Source: JBGPQJ01 sp963829485 (GTDB lineage: Bacteria; Chloroflexota; Anaerolineae; Anaerolineales; Villigracilaceae). Taken from it: 64,000 nt of DNA. The stretch lies in assembly GCA_963829485.1 (NCBI GenBank), contig CAWHIK010000007.1, forward strand, positions 248,001 through 312,000, given 5' to 3'. Below, piece by piece: positions 20,294 to 31,210 of the stretch. How positions within the stretch are numbered: position 1 is the stretch's first letter; the number at the start of each line of letters is the position of its first letter. The notes under the pieces were generated by a model. That model saw nothing but the letters and a program-made list of their open reading frames with translations, searched no databases and was not told the DNA's origin. The translations under genes were made by a program, and so were the position numbers.

Positions 20294-22472
20294 ATGACCG
20301 ATTTCCTCGACAAACTCAACCCTCAACAGAAACGCGCCGTCACCGCCCCGAACGGGCCGGTGCTCATCCTGGCCGGTCCCGGCTCGGGCAAGACCCGCGT
20401 GCTGACCCAGCGCGTGGCTTACCTGATCGGCTACGAGGGGGCGCGTCCCTACCAGATGCTGGCGGTCACGTTCACCAACAAGGCGGCGCGTGAGATGGAA
20501 TCGCGCGTGCAGAAGATGCTGGGCGAGGACATGACCCGCGGGCTGATGCTGGGCACCTTCCATGCCACCTGCGCCCGTATCCTGCGGCGCGAATCGGAGA
20601 AGCTGCCCGTCAGCCATGAGTTTGTCATCTTCGACGCCGATGATCAGGAACGCGTGGTCAAAGCCGCCATCCGTGACTTGAATCTCAACGACAAGCAGTA
20701 TCGTCCCATCGCGCTGCACGCCGCCATCTCGCGCGCCAAGAACGAGCTGATCTCTGCTGACGATTTCCCCATCACCACCTACCGCGACGAAGTCACCAAA
20801 CGCGTCTATAAAAAATACCAGGAACTGCTGCTTCAATCCAATGCCGTGGATTTTGACGACCTGCTGCTCTACACCGCCCGTCTTCTCGAAGACCACCCTG
20901 ATGTGCGCGAGAAATATGCCCGGCGCTTCCACCACGTGCTGGTGGACGAGTTCCAGGACACGAATATCGCGCAGTACATCTTATTGAAGCATCTCGCTTC
21001 AGTGCACAACAACATCTTCGTCGTGGGCGATCCCGATCAATCCGTGTACCGGTGGCGGGGCGCGGACTACCGCAACGTGCAGCGCTTCGAGCAGGATTAT
21101 CCCGGCGCGCAGGTCATCCTGCTCGAGCAGAACTACCGCTCGAAGCAGACCATCCTCGACGCCGCCATGGGGGTCATCGACCAGGCACATCACCGCCGGA
21201 AGAAAAAGCTCTTCACCGACCGCGGCGAAGGCGAGAAGGTGAACTACTACGAAGCGCTCGATGATTACGGCGAGGCGGCCTTCGTGGTGGACACCATCGC
21301 GCAGCTTGTCGCCAGCAAACAGTTCGAGCCCGGCGACTGCGCCGTGATGTACCGCACCAACGCCCAATCCCGCCTGCTGGAAGAAGCCTTCCTGCAGGCA
21401 CGCCTGCCCTACCGGCTGGTCGGCGCGCAGCGGTTCTACGGGCGGCGCGAGGTCAAGGACATGATCTCCTTCCTGCGCCTGGTCCACAACCCGGCGGATG
21501 AGATCTCGCTCGACCGGGTGATCAACGTCCCGCCGCGCGGCATCGGCGACAAGACCATCCTCACCCTGCACACCGTCGCCCGGCAGGCGGGGATTACCCC
21601 CGGCGAGGTGCTGCTCGACCTGTCAAAGGGCGACTCCTCCATTTACTGGAGCCAGTTCACCGGGCGCGCGGCACTGCCCCTCGCCGATTTCGGCGGGATG
21701 CTGACCAACTGGCGCGCGCTGGCCTCCACCCGCAACGTCCCCGAACTCTTCGACCGGATCATCGAAGATACCGGTCTACAAGGAAAATCTCGACGATGGC
21801 ACCGAGGAAGGCAAGGACCGCTGGGAAAACGTGCAGGAACTGCGCCGCGCTGGCGGAGGAGTATGCCCAGCGCGCACGCTGTCTGAGTTTCTCGAAAATG
21901 TGGCGCTCGTCTCGGACCAGGATACTCTCAAGGAAGGCAACGTCCCCACCCTGCTGACGCTGCACGCCGCCAAGGGGCTGGAGTTCGGCGCGGTGTTCAT
22001 CGTCGGGCTGGACGACGGCATCCTGCCGCACAGCCGTTCGTTCGACGAGCCGGAAGAAATGGAGGAGGAGCGCCGCCTGTTCTACGTGGGCATCACGCGC
22101 GCCAAGGACCGGCTGTACCTCGTGCGCTGCCAGCGCCGCGGCGGGCGCGGTTACGCCGAGGAGACCATCCCCTCCCGCTTCCTGGAGGACATCCCCGAGG
22201 GGCTGATCAGCGGCCGAGGCCGGACAGGAACCACCCGGTCTGCCCGCCGCCAGCAGATGCAGTCCTGGTCGCTGCCGACGCCCAATCAACCTGCCCCGAT
22301 CATAGAGGCACGATTCCGCGCCGGGATGAGAATCAAGCACGCCATGTGGGGCGAGGGCATGGTACTCGACAGCCGTGTCCAGGACGGAGACGAGATCGTG
22401 GACGTGGTCTTCGAGAGCGTGGGCATCAAGCGCCTGTCCGCGAGCCTGGCCAACCTGACCGTTATGAGTTAA
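20294..22472 (+). CDS. pcrA: ATP-dependent 3'-5' DNA helicase PcrA/UvrD (frameshifted)
   Basis: This superfamily 1 helicase acts in nucleotide-excision and mismatch repair and in clearing recombination intermediates. Motifs in order are LNPQQKRAV (Q motif), AGPGSGKTRVL (Walker A), FTNKAAREM (Ia), VDEFQDTN (II), GDPDQSVYRWRGA (III) and QNYRS (IV). Past the breaks come TLHAAKGLEF (V) and YVGITRAKDRLYL (VI). The frame is lost between about 21775 and 21890 through at least three indels. The total span of about 725 codons is normal. The C-terminal segment with MWGEGMVL is the usual PcrA tail. A terminator follows. Confidence 0.9.
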
Positions 22473-22477
22473 TACTG

Positions 22478-22513
22478 GAGCACAGAGGCGTTTTGTCTCT
22501 GTGCTCTTTTTAT
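22478..22513 (+). terminator. Rho-independent terminator after pcrA
   Basis: GAGCACAGAG (22478-22487) pairs with CTCTGTGCTC (22497-22506), followed by TTTTTAT. Confidence 0.85.
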
Positions 22514-22538
22514 AATTTGTGGCAAACTGGAGGAGATT

Positions 22539-23523
<985 letters not shown>

Positions 23524-23565
23524 TCCACCTTGCCTCCTGCAAATGGAGACATGATCGGAGCATTC

Positions 23566-24141
23566 ATGGACTGGCTACCTTCTCTGGCAAATTTTCTGGG
23601 TTTTCACCAAGGTCGCGATGTTCTCGTGGGGCGGCGGCCAGGCTCGCTGGGCCTGATGCAGCGTGAAACCGTCGCAGCGGGTTGGGTGCAGCCCGAGACG
23701 AATTTGCTGACGGCATGGCCGTGGGCAATGCCCTGCCCGGACCCGATCGCCCGCAAGGTCTCGGCCTATCGTCGGGTACAAACTGGCCGGCGACCGCCGG
23801 CGCGATCTCAGCGGTGGCTGGCAACGCTCCTGCCGGCCACCTGCTGATGCTGATGGTGGTCATTTATTTCTTCAGCATAAGGACAGCCGGCAGGTCAAAT
23901 CCATGATCCAAGGCAGTGCGCCCGTTCGTCGTCGGCCTGCTGCCATGGACCACCTACGATATGGCCGGACTGTCTTCGGCGCGACAAGCTCGGCTGGGGG
24001 CCAGCGCTTGCTCCAGAACTGGGACAAGGTGTTGATCGCCGTGGGCATCTTCATTTGTCCTGCGACCTTCACGAGGTCAGCCCCATCTGGCTGGTGGTGG
24101 CTGCCGCGATCCTTGGGCTGATTCTGTACAAAAACAAATGA
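23566..24141 (+). CDS. chrA: Chromate transporter, single CHR domain (several frameshifts)
   Basis: Three frames together read as a CHR-family protein. WQIFWVFTKVAMFSWGGGQA is followed by SLGLMQRETVAAGWVQPDEF, then ADGMAVGNALPGPIAPKVSA, a hydrophobic stretch LLMLMVVIYFFSI, and the end LGLILYKNK at 24141. The family moves chromate out with sulfate-like specificity, usually as a fused pair or two adjacent half-genes. Here only one half of about 190 aa is seen and no second half is adjacent. I choose the ATG at 23566 because GGAG lies 5 bases upstream. At least five indels are needed, so it could also be a decaying gene. Confidence 0.7.
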
Positions 24142-24193
24142 TTGCCCCGCCCTCACAGGGTAAAATGAAGGCAGCTTATCAAGGAGCAGCACC

Positions 24194-25207
24194 TTGACCG
24201 AAACACTTAAGATCGTCATCCCCACCGCCGGGTGGGCCACACGAATGAGACCGCAGACCTGGTCCAAGCCAAAACCGCTGGTCAGCGTGGCCGGGAAAAC
24301 GGCGATGGACCATCTGCTGGACAGCTTCCGCACCGCCACGGACAGGATGCCCGTTGAATACGTCATCATTTACAGCCCCGGCCTGGGCGAGACGCAGATC
24401 CCACCCTACATGCGAGAACGCCACCCCGACCTGAAAGTCAGTTATGTGCTCCAGCCGGAGATGAAAGGCCAGTCGCATGCGCTCTGGCTCGCCCGCGAAC
24501 ATCTCACCGGTCCGATGATCATGTGCTTCTCCGACACGCTCATCGAGGCGGATTTCTCGTTTCTGAAAAAAGAAAAAGAAGCGGTGGTGTGGGTCAAGTC
24601 CGTGCCGGACCCGCGCCGCTTCGGCGTGGCGGAACTCAAACCCGACGGGCATGTCAAACGCCTCATCGAGAAACCGCCGACGGTCGAAAACGATCTCGCC
24701 ATGGTGGGCTGCTACTACTTCCCCAGCGGCGAGGCGCTCATCACCGCCATCGAAGAACAGATGAAGCGGAACGTCCAGCTCAAGGGCGAGTTCTTCCTGG
24801 CGGACGCGGTCAACATCCTGCTCGAACAAGGAACAGCCATGCGCCCGGAGCGCATCACAACCTGGCTGGATACCGGCACGATCAGCGCCACGCTCGAGAC
24901 CAATGCCTACATGCTCGACCACGGGTGCGACAACTCCGCCGAAGCCGCCCAGCGCCCCGGCATGACCGTCATCCCGCCGGTGTTCATCCACTCCTCGGCG
25001 AAAGTGGAAGGCTCGGTCATCGGACCGCATGCCTCGGTGGGAGCGGGCTGCGAGGTGCACGGCAGCGTCATCCGTAACAGCATCCTGGAGGACGGGGCGT
25101 CGGTAATCGATTCCGTGCTGAACGGCTCGTTCATCGGCCGAAACGCAAAAATCAAGGGGCACGCCTCGGTGCTCAACATCGGGGACAATTCCCACATCAA
25201 TCTTTAG
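24194..25207 (+). CDS. Sugar-phosphate nucleotidyltransferase with left-handed beta-helix tail
   Basis: This 337-residue GlmU/RmlA-like enzyme starts at a TTG preceded by AAGGAG. The N-terminal nucleotidyltransferase contains IVIPTAGWATRMRPQTWSKP, the signature binding NTP and sugar phosphate, and TWLDTGTISATLETN near residue 225. The C-terminal 90 residues form hexapeptide repeats. It probably makes an activated sugar (dTDP- or UDP-linked) for surface glycans; the exact sugar is not determined by sequence. A terminator follows directly. Confidence 0.85.
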   Translation: MTETLKIVIPTAGWATRMRPQTWSKPKPLVSVAGKTAMDHLLDSFRTATDRMPVEYVIIYSPGLGETQIPPYMRERHPDLKVSYVLQPEMKGQSHALWLAREHLTGPMIMCFSDTLIEADFSFLKKEKEAVVWVKSVPDPRRFGVAELKPDGHVKRLIEKPPTVENDLAMVGCYYFPSGEALITAIEEQMKRNVQLKGEFFLADAVNILLEQGTAMRPERITTWLDTGTISATLETNAYMLDHGCDNSAEAAQRPGMTVIPPVFIHSSAKVEGSVIGPHASVGAGCEVHGSVIRNSILEDGASVIDSVLNGSFIGRNAKIKGHASVLNIGDNSHINL

Positions 25208-25212
25208 TGACG

Positions 25213-25256
25213 AAATGGGCGGGACAAGGTGACATCCAGTCCTGCCCATTTTTTTA
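25213..25256 (+). terminator. Rho-independent terminator
   Basis: AAATGGGCGGGAC pairs with GTCCTGCCCATTT and runs into TTTTTTTAT. Confidence 0.85.
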
Positions 25257-25275
25257 TATAAAGCCGTAAAATACT

Positions 25276-25497
25276 ATGGAAGACTCGGTCGAATGCCGCT
25301 CAGAGTCCAGCTACCCGGATAAGCCGGTGGCGCTGACCTGGGAGGGTGCGCGCCGCGAGGTGGAGGCGATCCTCAGCCGCTCACGCGACCCACAGGGGTA
25401 TCGCTTCCGGGTACGGACGACCGAGGGCCTGGTCTTCGAGCTCGAATACGTCATCGCCACCGATGCGTGGCGCATCACGCCAGTTCAGGAGGATTGA
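25276..25497 (+). CDS. Small conserved-looking protein of unknown function
   Basis: This 73-residue soluble protein has a Glu/Arg-rich helix (WEGARREVEAILSRSRD) followed by a beta-rich half (YRFRVRTTEGLVFELEYVI). I do not recognise a family; the pattern suggests a small alpha-beta domain. Its stop overlaps the start of the aminotransferase (TGATG at 25495-25499), so it is probably translationally coupled to it and is likely a real gene. Confidence 0.6.
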   Translation: MEDSVECRSESSYPDKPVALTWEGARREVEAILSRSRDPQGYRFRVRTTEGLVFELEYVIATDAWRITPVQED

Positions 25498-26676
25498 TGC
25501 AGGAAATCGGGAGCACAAGGTACCTCTCCAAGCGGGTCGCCGCGCTGAAGCCTTCGGGCATCCGCAAGTTCTTTGACATCGCCGCCACCATGAAGGACGT
25601 CATCTCGCTGGGCATCGGCGAACCGGATTTCACTACACCCAAGCCGATCCTGGAAGCGGGCATCCGTTCATTGAATGCCGGCGAGACGCACTACACATCC
25701 AACTCGGGCAAGCTCGAGCTGCGCAATGCTGTTTCAGAGCAGATCTTCAGCCGTTACGGCGTGCGCTATGACCCGGTCAACGAGATCATCATCACGGTGG
25801 GCGTCTCGGAAGCGCTCTACCTGACCATGACCGCCCTGCTCGACCCCGGCGACGAAGTCATCATCCCCACGCCGTGTTTTGTCTCCTACCAGGCGGAGGT
25901 GTACCTGGCGGGCGGCGTGCCGGTGGAGATACCCAGCAAACTCGAGGACGATTTCCAGCTTGACCCCGACCGCATCCGCGCCGCCATCACGCCCCGCACC
26001 AAGGTGATCTTCGTCGGCTACCCGAGCAATCCCACCGGGGCGGTCGCTGAACGCGAAAAATTGATGGAAGTGGCTAAGATCGCCGAAGAACACGACCTGA
26101 TGCTCGTCTCGGACGAGATCTACGACCGCCTGGTTTATGACTTCGAGCACGTCTGCGTACCGGCGCTGGGTGAGAGTATCAAGAAGCGTACCATCCTGCT
26201 GGGGGGGTTTTCCAAGAGCCATGCCATGACCGGCTGGCGCATCGGCTATGCGGCGGGACCGGCTGATCTAATCAAGGGGACTGGTGCGCATCCACCAGTA
26301 CACCATCATGTCCGCGCCGACCACCGCACAGGATGCCGCGCTGGAAGGATTGCGCAGCGGTGAGCCCTACGTGGAGGAGATGGTGGCCGAGTACGACCGC
26401 CGGCGTCGCCTGATCGTCGGCGGGTTGAACAAGCTCGGCTTGACCACCTTCGAGCCGCGCGGCGCATTCTACGCCTTTCCGAAGATCGCCGCCTCCGGCA
26501 TGAACGACGAGACCTTCGCAGAGACTCTTCTGCAGGAACAACACGTCGCCGTGGTGCCGGGCAACGCCTTCGGCGCGGGGGGCGAGGGTTTCGTGCGCTG
26601 CTCCTACGCGACCGCTTATGAAAAGATCGAGGAAGCACTGAACCGCATGGAAAAATTCATGCTGAAGCACGGATAG
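25497..26676 (+). CDS. Class I/II pyridoxal-phosphate aminotransferase (one frameshift)
   Basis: This fold-type I aminotransferase has VISLGIGEPDFTTPKPI, the substrate-arm region HYTSNSGKLELRNAVSEQIF, FVGYPSNPTGAV and VSDEIYDRLVYD. The PLP lysine lies in LGGFSKSHAMTGWRIGY and the carboxylate-binding Arg in VRCSYATA near the C-terminus. The start at 25497 has AGGAGG 5 bases upstream and overlaps the previous stop. One extra G near 26278 breaks the frame; repaired length is 392 aa. It resembles aspartate or aromatic aminotransferases; specificity is not resolved. Confidence 0.9.
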
Positions 26677-26683
26677 CAATTAC

Positions 26684-26719
26684 AGGGCGGAGGATTTTCC
26701 AAAGGGAACCCTCCGCCCT
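26684..26719 (+). terminator. Strong hairpin after the aminotransferase
   Basis: AGGGCGGAGG (26684-26693) pairs perfectly with CCTCCGCCCT (26710-26719). The T-run is short (TTCTGATT), so termination is likely but not certain. Confidence 0.6.
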
Positions 26720-26744
26720 TCTGATTCTGCCAAGGAGGTGTCTG

Positions 26745-27491
26745 ATGAAACTACTGGGGATTGATATCGGAGGGAGCGGGATCAAAGGCGCGCTGGTCGA
26801 GACCCGGACGGGAGAACTGGTCGTGCCGCGTTATCGCATCCCCACCCCGGAGGGCGCCAAGCCCAAGGCAGTGGCAGGAGTGGTGGGCGAAATTGCCCAG
26901 CACTTCAAGTGGAAGGGTCCGGTGGGAGTCGGCTTCCCGGCTATCATCAAGCAAGGGGTAGCCTATTCGGCAGCCAACGTTTCCAAGAAATGGATCGGCA
27001 CCCATGCCGAAGAACTCTTCGCCAAAGCCACCGGCTGCCCGGTGCGGGTGCTCAATGACGCCGACGCCGCCGGCCTGGCCGAGATGCGCTACGGCGCCGG
27101 ACGCAAGCAGGCCGGCACGGTGCTGGTCATCACCATCGGCACCGGGCTGGGGTCCGCGCTCTTCAGGGACGGGATACTCGTGCCGAACACGGAGTTCGGG
27201 CACATCGAGATGAACTGCGGCGACGCGGAAAAGCAGGCTTCCGAAGCGGCAAAGATGCGCGACAAACTTTCCTGGAAGGAATGGAGCGCGCGCTTCAATG
27301 AATACCTGCAGACGCTTGAAGACCTGATCAACCCGGACCTGATCATCCTGGGCGGCGGCGCAAGCAAGGAATCGGAGAAGTTCATGGACCGGCTCAGCCT
27401 GCGGGCAAAAGTGGTCCCTGCCACCATGCTTAATGAAGCGGGGATCGTCGGCGCCGCGCTGGCAGCCGAGGGGTTGAAAAAGAAAAAGTAG
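26745..27491 (+). CDS. ppgK: Polyphosphate glucokinase (ROK family)
   Basis: This 248-residue ROK kinase phosphorylates glucose using polyphosphate (and often ATP). LGIDIGGSGIKGALV is the phosphate-binding loop; LNDADAAGLAEMRYGAG carries the catalytic Asp of the sugar site; VLVITIGTGLGSAL and EFGHIEMN follow. The short length and absence of the ROK CXCGXXGC zinc motif fit the PPGK branch rather than ATP glucokinases. RBS AAGGAGG lies upstream. Two small hairpins follow the gene. Confidence 0.9.
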   Translation: MKLLGIDIGGSGIKGALVETRTGELVVPRYRIPTPEGAKPKAVAGVVGEIAQHFKWKGPVGVGFPAIIKQGVAYSAANVSKKWIGTHAEELFAKATGCPVRVLNDADAAGLAEMRYGAGRKQAGTVLVITIGTGLGSALFRDGILVPNTEFGHIEMNCGDAEKQASEAAKMRDKLSWKEWSARFNEYLQTLEDLINPDLIILGGGASKESEKFMDRLSLRAKVVPATMLNEAGIVGAALAAEGLKKKK

Positions 27492-27551
27492 GTCAGGCTT
27501 TCAGCCTGACTGTTCTTGAAAACAAGGAACCAGGCGGGTTTTGAACCCGCC
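27492..27551. repeat. Two consecutive small hairpins in the ppgK-DinB gap
   Basis: GTCAGGCT/AGCCTGAC (27492-27510) and GGCGGGTT/AACCCGCC (27533-27551), each with a 3-base loop. The first directly follows the ppgK stop and may terminate or process the transcript. Confidence 0.5.
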
Positions 27552-27582
27552 CTACCATCTCGAAAATCCGGGAGGATTGAGA

Positions 27583-28287
27583 ATGAAATTCCGAGTCGGA
27601 ATTGAAAACAATAACGAAGGCCGTTCCATCGCCTGGGCGGTTGAACATCCCGGCTGCTACGCCCATGGTGAGAACGCTGACGGCGCGCTCGCCAACCTGC
27701 CCAAGGTCATTCGGACCTACGCAAAATGGATCGGGCAGCGCGAAACACCCTGGATCGAAACAGATACTATCGAGCTGGTGATCGACGGCACCTGGGATGT
27801 GTACTTCGTCAATGACGCGCTGGACCGCGTACCCCAGGGGGATGATTCATACTCCGTCGAAGCCTGGTTCCAATACGACTGGAAGCCTCTCACCGCCGCG
27901 GACATCGAGCGCGGTCTCAAGCTTCTCGCCTGGAGCCGGCAGGATCTGCTGGACACCGTCAAGGGACTCAGCCCCGAGAAACTGACTCAGACCTACCCCG
28001 GTGAACGCTGGAGCATTGCAGGGATACTCAAGCACATCAGCGGCGGGGAATGGTGGTACCTGGAGCGCATCGGTTTTCCAAACCCCATCAGCGAAAAAGA
28101 CGTACCGGATGACCCGTTTGAAAGTCTGGAAATGGTGCGCAAGAATTTCAATTATGTGCTGCCCAAGCTGGAGGGACTGCACATCGTCGCCGGGCTGGAC
28201 GGCGAGTTCTGGAGCCCGCGAAAGACTCTGCGGCGCACCCTGTGGCACGAGCGCGACCACACCGAACATATAAGAAAGTTGTTGTAA
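27583..28287 (+). CDS. HicB-like domain fused to a DinB/YfiT-type four-helix domain
   Basis: The N-terminal about 60 residues (GRSIAWAVEHPGCYAHGENA, then ADGALANLPKVIRTYAKWIG) look like a HicB-type alpha-beta fold. From about residue 115 the protein is DinB-like, with RGLKLLAWSRQDLLDTV, WSIAGILKHISGGEWWYLER and a C-terminal WHERDHTEHIRKLL. The His residues are placed as metal ligands in the DinB fold. DinB proteins often serve as thiol-dependent transferases, but no substrate is indicated. I choose the ATG at 27583, seven bases after GGAGG. 234 aa. Confidence 0.7.
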   Translation: MKFRVGIENNNEGRSIAWAVEHPGCYAHGENADGALANLPKVIRTYAKWIGQRETPWIETDTIELVIDGTWDVYFVNDALDRVPQGDDSYSVEAWFQYDWKPLTAADIERGLKLLAWSRQDLLDTVKGLSPEKLTQTYPGERWSIAGILKHISGGEWWYLERIGFPNPISEKDVPDDPFESLEMVRKNFNYVLPKLEGLHIVAGLDGEFWSPRKTLRRTLWHERDHTEHIRKLL

Positions 28288-28367
28288 GCGATTCGGCGGA
28301 CTGTATTAACGCGAGTTGATCAACAATCGGATAAGTGACCCTTTTAAGGGTACAAGCAGGAATCAGC

Positions 28368-29417
28368 ATGGACAATATTGCGAATAAAGGTGAACCTCGC
28401 CGAATTGACGGACAATCTGTTGAATCTGAGTATGCGATCGAACATCCATTGGTCGGAAAACAAATCCAAAGTCATGACAACGCCAGGGCTTTGGATTTGT
28501 TTCATGAATCAGTGCGGTGCTTGCAGGATGGAGATGAATCAAAGGCAGCAACTTTATATCACGAAGCGCTTAGCGAAGATCCTTTCCTCCATACAAATGC
28601 CCGTGATGCCCTGATTAATATGACCAAAAGTTGCAGCCCTGAAGACGAGGGAGCCATTTATTACTGGCTTGGGATCCATTCTCAATACCTGGAGGATTAC
28701 CGGCAAGCGGAAAGATGGTATACGCAAGCCATCGATGCCTTTCATAAGATCGGATACTCAAAACGGGAAGGCAGGGCTCACTGCAACCTTGGAAGGGTCA
28801 AAATGAAGCACGAAGATCCATCCTGCATGGAGGAATTTGAAAAGGCAATCGCACTAAATCCCATGGATGGAATCGCTCACATAGACATTGGTACAGCCTA
28901 CTATATTACTGGTCAACACGAACGGGCGCTGGACGCGTTTGCAGAGGCGGTTTGGGCTGACCCTGCTAGATATGGACCGGTTGTCACTGCACGTCTGCAA
29001 CGTTTTGGATATACCTGGGAAGAAGACGTGGAGAAGATCGGGCAGCGGATGGCGAAAAAGCAGGGGATGGATCTTGATAGACTCACTGCCGGTGAGCGCG
29101 AAGATATTCTTCAGGCAAACCATTACTTCGAAATTGGGTATAGTTTCTTTCGGTCTGGTCGCTATAAAGAAGCGCTTGAGCAATATGAGAAGGGTAAATT
29201 GCAGTCGAAGAATTTCCCGGGGAATTTTTTCGGTGTAAGTATGACAGCCATGCAGATGATCGAAGTTGGAGCAATATCTAAAGACCAGATCCCCCAATAT
29301 CTGGGAAAAGCAGAACAGAATATCGATCAGTGTTTACGAATAGCGCCATCTCACCCGGATTATCTAAACGCAAAAGATATTATTGGAGAATACAAAAAGA
29401 AATATCACGTTGTGTAA
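28368..29417 (+). CDS. Tetratricopeptide repeat protein
   Basis: About 349 residues with several TPR units: LGIHSQYLEDYRQAERWYTQ, LGRVKMKHEDPSCMEEFEKA, DIGTAYYITGQHERALDAFA and a later EIGYSFFRSGRYKEALEQYE. TPRs form helical scaffolds for protein contacts; no enzymatic domain or signal peptide is present. The gene is visibly richer in A and T than its neighbours, suggesting later acquisition. The start at 28368 follows AGGA by six bases. It ends at a bidirectional terminator shared with the helicase. Confidence 0.8.
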   Translation: MDNIANKGEPRRIDGQSVESEYAIEHPLVGKQIQSHDNARALDLFHESVRCLQDGDESKAATLYHEALSEDPFLHTNARDALINMTKSCSPEDEGAIYYWLGIHSQYLEDYRQAERWYTQAIDAFHKIGYSKREGRAHCNLGRVKMKHEDPSCMEEFEKAIALNPMDGIAHIDIGTAYYITGQHERALDAFAEAVWADPARYGPVVTARLQRFGYTWEEDVEKIGQRMAKKQGMDLDRLTAGEREDILQANHYFEIGYSFFRSGRYKEALEQYEKGKLQSKNFPGNFFGVSMTAMQMIEVGAISKDQIPQYLGKAEQNIDQCLRIAPSHPDYLNAKDIIGEYKKKYHVV

Positions 29418-29485
29418 TTGTGATAAGATAATTTCAAGGGCAAAACTAGCCCAACATCATATGCAATGGGGGATGTCCCTCGGCA

Positions 29486-29527
29486 TCTAGAAGCAGACCC
29501 CGCCAAATAGCAGGGTCTGCTTCTAGA
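29486..29527. terminator. Bidirectional terminator with 15-bp perfect stem
   Basis: TCTAGAAGCAGACCC (29486-29500) pairs perfectly with GGGTCTGCTTCTAGA (29513-29527) between two convergent genes. TAATTTTTAAG follows on the plus side. Confidence 0.8.
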
Positions 29528-29533
29528 TAATTT

Positions 29534-31210
29534 TTAAGCTCTCTCAACCACCATCAACTGCCGGCGGAAGCGGTAATCCCCATTGCGGGAGAGCACCTTG
29601 CCGACCAGCTCCTCCGGCACATCCACCAGCGTGTGGCCGTCTTCTATATAAATGCGTCCCAGCGTATGCCCGGGGATATCGGCATGGTGGGCGAGGGTCC
29701 CGACCACATCCGCGGGGCGCAGGCCGTGGTCCTTGCCGAGGCTCAACGACAGACGTACCATTCCGCTCTCGTGCGAGATGGTCGTTGCCGATCCACGCCG
29801 GGGACGTTTATCGCCGGTGGGGCGTTCGCGGCGCTCGGGCTTGTCTTCGCGGCGACGGCTGACTCCTTCCGTCTTGCGGGACGATGAGGTCACCACTTCC
29901 TGCACCGGGGCGATCGGGCGCTGCTTCTCATCGAGGCGGGCGACCTTCAACGCGGCTGCGGCAATCTCGGCAGGGTCATGTCCCTCTTCGATCAGGCGCG
30001 CGACCAGCTCGCGTTCCTGGCGGTAGCGTCCGCGCCCCAGCCAGACCTTGACCTGCTCCAGCAGTTGATTCTGCCGCTTCTGGAGGATGTCCTCTTCGGT
30101 CGGCAGGGTCGTCAGGGTCAGTTTCTGTTTGATGAAATATTCGACGTCCTTCAGCAGGCGCTTCTCGCGCGGTGTGACCAGCGAAATGGCGATGCCGGTC
30201 TTGCCGGCGCGCCCGGTGCGCCCGATGCGGTGGACGTAGATCTCGGGGTCTTCGGGCAGGTCATAGTTGAAGACGTGGGAGATGTCGTCGATGTCCAGGC
30301 CGCGCGCAGCGACGTCGGTCGCCACCAGCACCTTGACCTGGTTCTGGCGGAAGCGGTTGAGCGTGCGCTCGCGCGATTCCTGGCTCAGGTCGCCGTTGAG
30401 CACCTCGGCGGAGAATCCGCGCTGGGAGAGTTCGTTGGCCAGCTCGCCGGTTCCGGCGCGGGTGCGGGCAAAGATCAGCGCGCTGGTGATGTCCTCCATC
30501 TCGAAGAGACGGGCCAGGGCGGCGGTCTTGTCGGCGCGGTTGACGAGGTAATAGCGCTGCTCGATCGCAGCCACCGTCACCTGTTCGCGCTGAATGGCGA
30601 TCGACTGCGGGTCGCGCATGTATTTATCTGCCAGTTGGCGGATGCGGGTTGGGAGCGTGGCGGAGAACAACGCCGTCTGGCGGCTGGCGGGAGTCTTCGC
30701 GAGGATGGATTCGATATCCTCCACAAAACCCATCGACAGCATCTCATCCGCTTCGTCGAGCACGACCGTGCGGACCGCGCTCAGGTCGAGCACCTTCTGG
30801 TCGAGCAGGTCGAGCATGCGCCCGGGGGTGCCGACGACCACGTCCACGCCTTTTTGCAGGCGGGTCATCTGGCGGCTGTAGGACGAACCGCCGTAGATCG
30901 CGAGCACGCGCACGTCGAGGTGCTTGCCGTATTCGTACACGGCGTTCGCCACCTGCATGGCCAGCTCGCGGGTGGGAGTCATGACCAGCGCCTGTGCGCG
31001 CCGTTGACCCGGTTCGAGGTTGTTGAGAAGGGGGAGGGCAAAGGCAGCCGTTTTACCGGTGCCGGTCTGGGCCTGGCCGATCACGTCCACGCCGTTGAGC
31101 ATGAGCGGGATGATGGCAGACTGGATGGGGGTGGGCTCGGCATAGCCGCGTTCGGTCACTGCCTGCACCAGTTCGGGGCGCAGGTTTAAAACAGAAAATT
31201 CGGTGGTCAT
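29534..31210 (-). CDS. deaD: DEAD-box ATP-dependent RNA helicase (CsdA/DeaD type)
   Basis: This intact 558-residue helicase remodels structured RNA, typically in ribosome assembly and cold adaptation. The motifs are the Q motif region YAEPTPIQSAIIPL, AQTGTGKTAAF (I), PTRELAMQ (Ia), VLDEADEMLSMGF (II), FSATLPTRI (III), VLVATDVAARGLDI (V) and HRIGRTGRAGKTG (VI). A basic Arg/Glu-rich linker (about 420-470) leads to a C-terminal DbpA-type RNA-binding domain. RBS AAAGGA precedes the start. An unusually long structured leader lies upstream. Confidence 0.95.
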   Translation of the reverse strand: MTTEFSVLNLRPELVQAVTERGYAEPTPIQSAIIPLMLNGVDVIGQAQTGTGKTAAFALPLLNNLEPGQRRAQALVMTPTRELAMQVANAVYEYGKHLDVRVLAIYGGSSYSRQMTRLQKGVDVVVGTPGRMLDLLDQKVLDLSAVRTVVLDEADEMLSMGFVEDIESILAKTPASRQTALFSATLPTRIRQLADKYMRDPQSIAIQREQVTVAAIEQRYYLVNRADKTAALARLFEMEDITSALIFARTRAGTGELANELSQRGFSAEVLNGDLSQESRERTLNRFRQNQVKVLVATDVAARGLDIDDISHVFNYDLPEDPEIYVHRIGRTGRAGKTGIAISLVTPREKRLLKDVEYFIKQKLTLTTLPTEEDILQKRQNQLLEQVKVWLGRGRYRQERELVARLIEEGHDPAEIAAAALKVARLDEKQRPIAPVQEVVTSSSRKTEGVSRRREDKPERRERPTGDKRPRRGSATTISHESGMVRLSLSLGKDHGLRPADVVGTLAHHADIPGHTLGRIYIEDGHTLVDVPEELVGKVLSRNGDYRFRRQLMVVERA

